Source: Providencia alcalifaciens (GTDB taxonomy: Bacteria > Pseudomonadota > Gammaproteobacteria > Enterobacterales > Enterobacteriaceae). Taken from it: DNA of 64,000 nucleotides. The position numbers were made by a program, and so were the translations under genes. The notes under the pieces were generated by a model. The model was not told where the DNA came from and did no database searches. It saw only the letters and a program-made list of their open reading frames with translations. Shown here one piece after another: positions 56,769 to 64,000 of this stretch; position 1 is the first letter of the stretch; each line of letters opens with the position of its first letter. Where the stretch lies: positions 3,100,001 to 3,164,000 of the forward strand of contig NZ_CP084296.1 of assembly GCF_020271745.1 (NCBI RefSeq), read 5' to 3'.

Positions 56769-59700
56769 ATGATCCCGCGTATATCTGAAGCACCACATCT
56801 TAGTCAGCTAGCTATCCAATTTCTGCACGAGCTACAACAGCAAGGTTTTACTGGTGATACTGGCACCAGTTATGCTGAACGCTTATCCATGTCTACTGAC
56901 AACAGCATTTACCAACTGTTACCACAAGCTGTCATCTTCCCGCGTTCCAGCGCTGACGTACAAATCATTACACGCGTTGCAGGGCAAGACAAATACCGCG
57001 AATTAAGTTTCACGCCACGCGGCGGGGGAACGGGCACCAATGGGCAATCGCTCACCGAAGGGATTGTAGTGGACATGTCCCGCTATATGAACCGAATTTT
57101 AGAAATCAACCCAGAACAGGGATGGGTAAAAGTTGAAGCTGGCGTGATTAAAGACCAACTCAACCAATTTCTAAAACCGTATGGCTACTTTTTCTCTCCT
57201 GAACTATCCACAAGTAACCGCGCGACATTGGGCGGAATGATCAACACAGATGCGTCTGGACAGGGATCATTAGTGTATGGCAAAACGTCAGACCATGTTT
57301 TAGGTGTCAAAGCGATGGTTTTAGGGGGAGCTTGCCTCGATACTCGCGCTATGCCTATCGAACTCGCCCAAACGATTGCGTTAGAGGATTCAGTCGAAGG
57401 ACGAATCTATAAAACCGTCCTTGAACGCTGCTTAGAACAACGCCCGCTAATCGAAGAAAAATTTCCAAAACTAAACCGATTTTTAACGGGTTATGACTTA
57501 CGTCATGTTTTTAATGATGACCTTACTCAGTTTGATTTAACGCGAATTTTAACGGGGTCTGAAGGATCGCTGGCGTTTATTACGGAAGCCACACTGGATA
57601 TCACGCCACTACCGAAAGTGCGCCGTTTGGTGAACGTTAAATATGATTCATTTGAATCAGCGTTACGTAACGCGCCATTTATGGTACAGGCGCAAGCGCT
57701 CTCGGTAGAAACCGTCGATTCGAAAGTTCTGAATCTCGCGAAAGAAGATATTGTTTGGCACTCCGTAAAATCGCTGATCACGGATGTGCCGAATAAAGAG
57801 ATGCTTGGGCTGAACATTGTTGAGTTTAGTGGCGATGATGAAGACGAAATCAATCGTTTGACTGATAGTTTATGCCAACGCCTTGATGAATTGATGGCGA
57901 GCCATCAAGCGGGGGTGATTGGCTACCAAGTTTGTCATGACCTTGCTGATATTATCCGTATCTATAATATGCGTAAAAAAGCAGTGGGATTATTGGGCAA
58001 CAGCAAAGGCGCTGCGAAACCCATCCCATTTGTTGAGGATACCTGCGTACCACCAGAGCATCTAGCGGATTATATTGCGGAGTTCAGGGCGCTACTGGAT
58101 AGCCATAAACTGAATTACGGGATGTTTGGTCACGTGGATGCGGGGGTTTTACACGTTCGTCCAGCATTAGATATGTGCGATCCTCAGCAAGAAATGTTAA
58201 TGAAGCAAATTTCGGATGAAATTGTTGCTTTGACTGCAAAATATGGCGGTTTACTGTGGGGGGAACACGGTAAAGGCTTCAGAGCGCAATATAGCCCAGA
58301 ATTCTTTGGTGAAGTTCTTTACGGTGAGCTGCGTAATATTAAGGCGGCATTTGACCCAGATAACCGCTTGAACCCCGGAAAAATTTGTCCACCAGCGGGT
58401 ATCGATGCCCCAATGAAACAGGTGGATGCAGCTAAACGCGGCACATACGACCGCCAAATCCCTATTCAAATACGCCAAGAGTTCCGTGGGGCGATGGATT
58501 GCAACGGCAATGGGCTCTGTTTTAACTTTGATGTAAAAAGTCAAATGTGCCCATCGATGAAAATTAGCCGTCAGCGTGTGCACTCACCGAAAGGTCGTGC
58601 GACGTTGGTTCGTGAATGGCTGCGTTTATTAGCTGAGCAAGGCGTCACACCTGAACAAATTGAAAAAGGCGTGAAAAGTGAGTCTCCATCGTTACGTGGA
58701 TTGATTGAAAAAACCCGTAACTCATGGCGGGCGAAGCAGGGAGATTATGATTTTTCCCATGAAGTGAAAGAGTCGATGTCTGGGTGTTTAGCCTGTAAGG
58801 CGTGCTCGACTCAATGCCCAATTAAAATTGATGTGCCGTCTTTCCGCGCAAAATTCCTCGCACTCTACCATAGCCGTTACTTGCGACCTGTTCGTGACCA
58901 TATTGTGGCGAATGTGGAAGCCAGTGCACCGTTAATGTCAAAAGCGCCGGGCGTTTTTAACTTCTTCTTGCGTCAAACGGTAGTTCAGAAACTGAGCGAA
59001 CATACCATTGGTATGGTGGATTTACCGTTATTTTCTCAACCGACGCTGAAACAGGAGTTATCAGGGCATGCAGCGATCTCTCTGACTTTGGAACAACTTG
59101 AAGGAATGTCTGCCAGCCAGCGTGAAAAACATGTGCTCGTGGTGCAAGACCCCTTCACAAGTTACTACGATGCAAAAGTGGTAGTGGATTTTGTTCGTTT
59201 GATTGAAAAGTTGGGCTATAAACCTGTATTACTCCCATTCTCACCGAATGGTAAAGCACAACATATCAAAGGTTTTTTAAGTCGTTTTGCGAAAACCGCA
59301 CGTAAAACATCGGATTTTTTAAATCGCGTTGCTAAACTGCAATTACCAATGGTAGGTGTCGATCCTGCATTGGTGCTATGTTATCGTGATGAGTACCACG
59401 AAATTTTAGGTGAGCAGCAGTGCCAATTTACGGTAATGCTGGCCCATGAATGGCTGATTTCATTACCAGAACAACCCAAAAATGACGGAATGGATGAGCA
59501 GCCTTGGTATCTCTTTGGCCACTGCACCGAATCAACAGCATTACCAAATAGTGCCAACCAATGGGCTGCACTGTTTTCTCGTTACGGGCGTAAACTCACT
59601 AACGTGAGTGTTGGATGTTGCGGAATGGCGGGAACTTATGGCCATGAAGTCGCTAACCTTGAAAATTCAAAAGGTATTTACAACCTGTCGTGGAAACCTG

Positions 59701-59825
59701 CGATAGAAAAACTGCCCCTAGAACGCTGCTTAAGCTCGGGATATTCCTGTCGTAGCCAAGTAAAACGAATGGAAAAAACGACAATCAAACACCCAATTCA
59801 AGCCTTACTGGAGATTGTTTCATGA
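56769..59825 (+). CDS. ydiJ: YdiJ FAD- and Fe-S-dependent D-2-hydroxyacid dehydrogenase
   Basis: 1018 residues. The N-terminal FAD-binding domain (PCMH type) has TPRGGGTGTNGQSLTEGIVV. The FAD-oxidase C-domain ends with HVDAGVLHVRPALD and WGEHGKGFRAQY. A ferredoxin-like region has CLACKACSTQCPIKIDV plus the earlier CNGNGLCFNFD cluster, and the C-terminus has a cysteine-rich GCCGMAGTYGHE. In E. coli and relatives YdiJ is reported as a D-2-hydroxyglutarate dehydrogenase. It overlaps menI by four bases. Confidence 0.92.
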   Translation: MIPRISEAPHLSQLAIQFLHELQQQGFTGDTGTSYAERLSMSTDNSIYQLLPQAVIFPRSSADVQIITRVAGQDKYRELSFTPRGGGTGTNGQSLTEGIVVDMSRYMNRILEINPEQGWVKVEAGVIKDQLNQFLKPYGYFFSPELSTSNRATLGGMINTDASGQGSLVYGKTSDHVLGVKAMVLGGACLDTRAMPIELAQTIALEDSVEGRIYKTVLERCLEQRPLIEEKFPKLNRFLTGYDLRHVFNDDLTQFDLTRILTGSEGSLAFITEATLDITPLPKVRRLVNVKYDSFESALRNAPFMVQAQALSVETVDSKVLNLAKEDIVWHSVKSLITDVPNKEMLGLNIVEFSGDDEDEINRLTDSLCQRLDELMASHQAGVIGYQVCHDLADIIRIYNMRKKAVGLLGNSKGAAKPIPFVEDTCVPPEHLADYIAEFRALLDSHKLNYGMFGHVDAGVLHVRPALDMCDPQQEMLMKQISDEIVALTAKYGGLLWGEHGKGFRAQYSPEFFGEVLYGELRNIKAAFDPDNRLNPGKICPPAGIDAPMKQVDAAKRGTYDRQIPIQIRQEFRGAMDCNGNGLCFNFDVKSQMCPSMKISRQRVHSPKGRATLVREWLRLLAEQGVTPEQIEKGVKSESPSLRGLIEKTRNSWRAKQGDYDFSHEVKESMSGCLACKACSTQCPIKIDVPSFRAKFLALYHSRYLRPVRDHIVANVEASAPLMSKAPGVFNFFLRQTVVQKLSEHTIGMVDLPLFSQPTLKQELSGHAAISLTLEQLEGMSASQREKHVLVVQDPFTSYYDAKVVVDFVRLIEKLGYKPVLLPFSPNGKAQHIKGFLSRFAKTARKTSDFLNRVAKLQLPMVGVDPALVLCYRDEYHEILGEQQCQFTVMLAHEWLISLPEQPKNDGMDEQPWYLFGHCTESTALPNSANQWAALFSRYGRKLTNVSVGCCGMAGTYGHEVANLENSKGIYNLSWKPAIEKLPLERCLSSGYSCRSQVKRMEKTTIKHPIQALLEIVS

Positions 59826-60238
59826 TTTGGAAGCGTCAATTTAACTTGCAACAAATGGCAGCGATGGCTGAAAGCTGTATGTTAGGCCATATAGGGATTG
59901 AAATTACAGGCTTCGGTGATGACTACCTTGAAGGTACCATGCCAGTGGACCATCGCACCAAACAGCCTTTTGGTTTGCTACACGGCGGTGCCTCGGTTGT
60001 GTTGGCTGAATCCTTAGGTTCAATCGCAGGCTACCTATGCAGTGAAGGAGATCAACGTGTAGTTGGCGTGGAAATTAACGCTAACCATATTCGTGCAGCG
60101 CGAGAAGGTGTGGTGAGAGGCGTATGCAAACCGATTCATCTGGGACGTCGTCAGCAAGTGTGGAATATCGAAATTTTTAACGAGAAAGACCAATTGTGTT
60201 GCACTTCCCGTTTAACGACTGCCGTATTGTTTGAATAA
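59822..60238 (+). CDS. menI: 1,4-dihydroxy-2-naphthoyl-CoA hydrolase MenI (YdiI)
   Basis: A 138-residue hotdog-fold thioesterase. HGGASVVLAESLGSIAG carries the catalytic Glu, with the flanking LLHGG typical of the type. It hydrolyses DHNA-CoA in menaquinone synthesis and also accepts other acyl-CoAs. It is translationally coupled to ydiJ by ATGA overlap. Confidence 0.92.
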   Translation: MIWKRQFNLQQMAAMAESCMLGHIGIEITGFGDDYLEGTMPVDHRTKQPFGLLHGGASVVLAESLGSIAGYLCSEGDQRVVGVEINANHIRAAREGVVRGVCKPIHLGRRQQVWNIEIFNEKDQLCCTSRLTTAVLFE

Positions 60239-60621
60239 TCAGCAGTTTATTTCCTCTGATACCCTCAGTTTATTTGAGGGTATCAATCATATATTTATCC
60301 ATCATATCAATTCGTTGCAACCTATCTAATTTATTTATTCTTATTCTATGAGTGTGGTCTTAAACTGAATATCTTTTTATTAATTTGTGTTATTTTTATG
60401 TACTCAACAATACACAAAAAACATTATCATGAATGAAATTTATTTCTTAATTATTAATTGGTTAGATATTTTCATGAACTAAAATCCTGTCAATAAACCA
60501 TTCTCATCGCTATAACCTCTTAAAACAAATGGTTGAAGTCATATGGGTAATCATTACCATGTCATCTAGAGAAGAAATCGCTGATAACAGGCTGAAAAAC
60601 CATAAAAAAAGTGAGGTCAAA
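60239..60621. other. menI-suf intergenic region with sufA promoter
   Basis: About 380 AT-rich bases. The left end has a hairpin (GATACCCTCA/TTGAGGGTATC, 60258-60284) as a weak terminator of menI. The right part must hold the sufA promoter and a Fur-like box. IscR, OxyR and IHF sites are known in E. coli, but I could not place them with confidence. Confidence 0.5.
60545..60559. promoter_or_regulatory. Fur-like box upstream of sufA
   Basis: GGGTAATCATTACCA is a near-palindrome (GGTAAT-G-ATTACC on the other strand) that fits most positions of the Fur 7-1-7 pattern. It lies about 65 bases before the sufA ATG. Fur represses suf in E. coli. Confidence 0.55.
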
Positions 60622-60990
60622 ATGACTGGTGGTGTAGAAACGTTTTCATTGGATGAAAATTCATGGCAGGGCGTCAGCCTAACCCCAAGTGCCGCTAAAC
60701 AGATCAACAAATTGGTTCTTCAAACACCCAATAGCAAAGGTTTATCCCTCGGCGTGAAACAGTCGGGATGTGCAGGTTTTGGATACGTCTTCGAGATGAT
60801 TGAAAACCCAACCGATGACCACTTAGTGTTTGAACTCGATGGTGCACACTTGTATGTGCCTAAAAAAGCAATGCCATTCATTGATGGCACGGTAGTGGAT
60901 TATGTCCAAGAAGGGCTTAACCATATTTTTAAATTTAATAACCCGAAAGCTCAACATGCCTGTGGGTGTGGTGAAAGCTTCGGCGTTTAA
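60622..60990 (+). CDS. sufA: Fe-S carrier SufA
   Basis: A 122-residue A-type carrier that receives Fe-S clusters from SufBCD and hands them to target proteins. The three ligand cysteines are in GVKQSGCAGFGYVFE and the C-terminal HACGCGESFGV. The ATG at 60622 has GAGG upstream and gives the E. coli length; the longer open frame runs into the promoter region. It is the first gene of the suf operon. Confidence 0.94.
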   Translation: MTGGVETFSLDENSWQGVSLTPSAAKQINKLVLQTPNSKGLSLGVKQSGCAGFGYVFEMIENPTDDHLVFELDGAHLYVPKKAMPFIDGTVVDYVQEGLNHIFKFNNPKAQHACGCGESFGV

Positions 60991-61006
60991 CTTGTGAAGC
61001 TAGATT

Positions 61007-62506
61007 ATGTCTCAGAGCAATGTAGAAGTTGGCGAAGATGTTCAAAGCTGGCTTGATGAAAAACGTTATAAAGAAGGCTTTTTTACCCAAGTTGCCACCG
61101 ATGAGATGGCGAAAGGGCTAAATGAAGATGTGGTTCGTGCTATTTCTGCGAAGCGTAATGAACCTGAGTGGATGCTGCAATTTCGTCTTGATGCCTTTAA
61201 TCACTGGAAAGGCATGGAAGAGCCACACTGGCTGAAAGCCCATTATCCAAATTTGGATTACCAAGATTATAGCTATTATTCCGCGCCATCTTGTGGGTCG
61301 TGTGATGATGCCTGTGGTTCACAACCAGGCGCGATGCAATCAACTGGCGCTGCGGAAGAAGCGAATTACCTGACGAGTGAAGTCGAAGATGCATTCAACC
61401 AGCTTGGCGTGCCTGTCCGTGAAGGCAGCAAAGTTGCGGTAGATGCGATTTTTGACTCCGTTTCTGTATCGACAACCTACCGTGGCGATTTAGCTAAACA
61501 CGGGATTATTTTCTGCTCGTTCAGCGAAGCAATTCAAGAATATCCTGAACTGGTTCAAAAATATTTAGGTAGCGTTGTCTCCAGTCACGATAACTTTTTT
61601 GCTGCACTGAATGCGGCTGTGGCATCGGATGGAACCTTTGTTTACATCCCGAAAGGGGTGCGTTGTCCTATGGAGTTGTCGACCTATTTCCGTATTAATG
61701 CGGCAAAAACAGGGCAATTTGAACGCACAATTTTAATTGCCGATGAAGGCAGTTATGTGAGCTACATCGAAGGGTGTTCAGCACCTGTGAGGGATAGCTA
61801 TCAATTGCACGCTGCTGTTGTGGAAGTGATTATCCATAAAGATGCGGAAGTGAAGTACTCGACAGTTCAAAACTGGTTCTCAGGTGGTGATAGCGAAACG
61901 GGAGGAATTCTTAATTTCGTTACTAAGCGTGCCCTGTGTGAAGGGGAAAATTCCAAAATGTCATGGACTCAATCCGAAACGGGTTCAGCCATTACATGGA
62001 AATACCCAAGCGTGATTTTAAAAGGGGATAACTCTGTCGGGGAATTTTTCTCTGTCGCGTTGACCAACGGTAACCAACAAGCGGATACGGGCACTAAAAT
62101 GATCCACATAGGCAAAAACACCCGCTCAACGATTATCTCGAAAGGGATCTCGGCAGGTAAAAGCCAAAATAGTTATCGTGGGCTCGTCAAAATACTCCCA
62201 AGTGCCCATAACGCTCGTAACTTTACCCAGTGTGATTCCATGCTGATTGGCACCCAATGTGGCGCTCATACCTTCCCGTATGTGGAAGTGAAGAACAATA
62301 CTGCGCAATTGGAACATGAAGCGACAACTTCGCGTATTGGTGAAGACCAGCTGTTTTATTGCTTGCAACGTGGGATCAGCGAAGATGACGCTATCTCAAT
62401 GATTGTTAACGGCTTCTGTAAAGATGTTTTCTCAGAGTTGCCATTAGAGTTTGCCGTTGAGGCACAAAAATTATTGGCTATCAGCTTAGAACACAGTGTG
62501 GGCTGA
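61007..62506 (+). CDS. sufB: Fe-S assembly scaffold SufB
   Basis: 499 residues, the scaffold subunit of the SufBC2D complex where the Fe-S cluster is built from sulfide delivered by SufSE. The C-terminal beta-helix core has the cluster-site Cys in [20 protein letters not shown], with [21 protein letters not shown] behind. [11 protein letters not shown] Cys cluster near residue 97 is a region that varies between species. It is followed by sufC after 45 bases. Confidence 0.96.
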   Translation: MSQSNVEVGEDVQSWLDEKRYKEGFFTQVATDEMAKGLNEDVVRAISAKRNEPEWMLQFRLDAFNHWKGMEEPHWLKAHYPNLDYQDYSYYSAPSCGSCDDACGSQPGAMQSTGAAEEANYLTSEVEDAFNQLGVPVREGSKVAVDAIFDSVSVSTTYRGDLAKHGIIFCSFSEAIQEYPELVQKYLGSVVSSHDNFFAALNAAVASDGTFVYIPKGVRCPMELSTYFRINAAKTGQFERTILIADEGSYVSYIEGCSAPVRDSYQLHAAVVEVIIHKDAEVKYSTVQNWFSGGDSETGGILNFVTKRALCEGENSKMSWTQSETGSAITWKYPSVILKGDNSVGEFFSVALTNGNQQADTGTKMIHIGKNTRSTIISKGISAGKSQNSYRGLVKILPSAHNARNFTQCDSMLIGTQCGAHTFPYVEVKNNTAQLEHEATTSRIGEDQLFYCLQRGISEDDAISMIVNGFCKDVFSELPLEFAVEAQKLLAISLEHSVG

Positions 62507-62551
62507 TCCTAACCGAGTTTAGTTGCGCTTGAGCGCTAAAGGCATGTTGAT

Positions 62552-63298
62552 ATGTTAAGTATTAAAGATTTACATGTAAGTGTAGAAGGTAATGAAATCT
62601 TAAAAGGGCTATCTCTGGAAATTAAACCGGGGGAAGTTCATGCCATTATGGGACCAAATGGTTCAGGTAAAAGTACCTTGTCTGCAACCCTCGCAGGCCG
62701 TGAAGATTACCAAATTGACAGTGGTGAAGTGACGTTCAATGGTAAGGATTTACTTGAGTTAGACCCTGAAGAACGTGCGGGTGAGGGGATTTTTCTTGCA
62801 TTCCAATATCCGGTTGAAATTCCGGGTGTGAGTAATCAATTTTTCCTGCAAACGTCAGTGAATGCGGTGCGTGAGTATCGCCAGCAAGAGGCGTTAGACC
62901 GCTTTGATTTCCAAGATTTTATCGAAGATAAAATCGAATTATTGGATATGCCACAAGACCTGCTCACCCGTTCAGTTAACGTGGGTTTCTCCGGTGGAGA
63001 GAAGAAACGTAATGATATTTTGCAGATGGCGGCGTTAGAACCTAAGTTATGTATTTTAGATGAAACCGATTCTGGTTTAGATATCGATGCGCTAAAAATC
63101 GTCTCCAATGGTGTGAATTCACTGCGCACACCCGAGCGTTCATTTATTATCGTGACCCACTATCAGCGTATTTTGGACTATGTAAAACCTGATTTTGTTC
63201 ACGTCCTGTATCAAGGGAAAATCATCAAATCCGGTGATTTCAGTTTAGCGAAAAAACTGGAGGAGCAAGGCTATGGCTGGCTTATTGACCAACAGTGA
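62552..63298 (+). CDS. sufC: Fe-S assembly ATPase SufC
   Basis: A 248-residue ABC-type ATPase of the SufBCD complex, soluble rather than membrane-bound. Walker A is GPNGSGKST, the signature is FSGGEKKR, Walker B is CILDETDSGLD, and the switch His is in VTHYQR. The 3' end overlaps sufD by 26 bases. Confidence 0.96.
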   Translation: MLSIKDLHVSVEGNEILKGLSLEIKPGEVHAIMGPNGSGKSTLSATLAGREDYQIDSGEVTFNGKDLLELDPEERAGEGIFLAFQYPVEIPGVSNQFFLQTSVNAVREYRQQEALDRFDFQDFIEDKIELLDMPQDLLTRSVNVGFSGGEKKRNDILQMAALEPKLCILDETDSGLDIDALKIVSNGVNSLRTPERSFIIVTHYQRILDYVKPDFVHVLYQGKIIKSGDFSLAKKLEEQGYGWLIDQQ

Positions 63299-64000
63299 AA
63301 GAGCGGAAAAACGCGCTGCGGTTGATGCTTTAAATCAGCAGGCAATGCGCCGTTTTGAAACGCTATATGAACAAGGGGTAGGTGGGAAATCTCAGCACGC
63401 TCAAACCCATTGGAGCCTCGCTAAACACGTTGGGCTGCCCGCTTTTCGTCATGAAGATTGGCACTATACTCCGTTAAATAGCGTGTTAAATACCCAATAC
63501 CGTTTTAGCTCGCAAGAACAGCAGATACCGCTAAGTGACTCACTCGCATTAGCTATCGATGCCTATCGCGTTGTGCTGGTGGATGGGCGCTACAATGCGG
63601 AACTGAGTTCTGTCGATACGGGAGAGTTTCAAGTTTCTTTGCTCGATAGCCAAGATTGGCTCCCTGATGCGGTGAATAGCGAGATTTTCTTACATTTAAC
63701 GGAATGCCTAGCGGCTCAACCGCTTATCATCCAGTTAGCTGCCAATAAAGTTGCTGCTAAACCACTCTATTTATTGAATATCTCTAGTGGTAGCCATGAC
63801 TCAAACGCGATGAACATGAGCCAATATCGCTACCATTTGACACTGGGGAACAATAGCCAATCTCAAGTGATTGAGCACTTTGTTAGCTTAAATGACCAAC
63901 CGCATCTTACTGGTGGGCGTTTAACGGTCGAAGTGGGTGATAATGCTCAGTTTACCCATTTCAAGCTGATGACAGAAAACCCACAGGCGCAGCACTTTGC
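63273..64000 (+). CDS. sufD: Fe-S assembly protein SufD, 5' part
   Basis: The frame opens with ATG at 63273, inside the end of sufC, with GGAGGAGC seven bases upstream, and runs off the right edge with about 242 residues visible. The N-terminus (MAGLLTNSERAEKRAAVDAL) and FRHEDWHYTPL fit SufD, the SufB paralogue needed for iron entry. sufS and sufE are expected next. Confidence 0.9.
   Translation, partial: MAGLLTNSERAEKRAAVDALNQQAMRRFETLYEQGVGGKSQHAQTHWSLAKHVGLPAFRHEDWHYTPLNSVLNTQYRFSSQEQQIPLSDSLALAIDAYRVVLVDGRYNAELSSVDTGEFQVSLLDSQDWLPDAVNSEIFLHLTECLAAQPLIIQLAANKVAAKPLYLLNISSGSHDSNAMNMSQYRYHLTLGNNSQSQVIEHFVSLNDQPHLTGGRLTVEVGDNAQFTHFKLMTENPQAQHF

Overview
The window is AT-rich enterobacterial chromosome. 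Gene content and order point to Morganellaceae, most likely Providencia. Several blocks keep the Escherichia coli order: yniA/yniB/hxpB/ydjM/tcyP; thrS-infC-rpmI-rplT-pheM-pheST-ihfA-btuCD; aroH/ppsR/ppsA; and ydiK/ydiJ/menI/sufABCD. Between them lie genes typical of Proteus and Providencia: an arn operon beside btuD and nlpC, and a sitABCD (yfe) metal importer. I see no prophage, insertion sequence, CRISPR array, rRNA or tRNA. All assignments come from reading the sequence and remembered family features; no search was run.

Layout. 0-5.9 kb: end of an unknown gene, ribitol dehydrogenase and D-ribulokinase with a divergent LacI regulator, and the fetAB exporter. 6-11.8 kb: a fluoride riboswitch with crcB, an unassigned membrane transporter paired with an M20 amidohydrolase, a hidden YdcY-like gene, and an XRE-cupin regulator divergent from azlC and a frameshifted azlD, with 14-bp tandem repeats between them. 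11.8-18 kb: small envelope and Cys-cluster proteins, the cystine symporter tcyP, LexA-controlled ydjM, hxpB, yniB and yniA. 18-26 kb: Fur-controlled sitABCD, emtA, marC, a candidate new small RNA, and four small, mostly unknown envelope genes.

26-37.4 kb is the translation cluster. It is unusual in carrying two complete AUU-started infC genes in tandem, separated by a strong terminator. After ihfA comes a convergent gene whose C-terminal half resembles a eukaryotic-type RhoGAP domain, inserted between ihfA and btuC. 37.5-45 kb is the seven-gene arn operon (L-Ara4N modification of lipid A, the basis of polymyxin resistance), followed by nlpC and lplA. 46.6-50 kb holds a MarA/SoxS-like regulator with a Cys/His-rich tail and a Fur-boxed TonB receptor of the heme type.

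50-64 kb holds aroH, ppsR divergent from ppsA (with a Cra operator), an RprA small RNA with an RcsB box, ydiK, ydiJ-menI, and sufABC plus the start of sufD.

Most worth following up: the RhoGAP-like protein, the tandem infC pair, the candidate small RNA at 23.7 kb, the repeat operator before azlC, and the MarA-like regulator with the metal-ligand-like tail.
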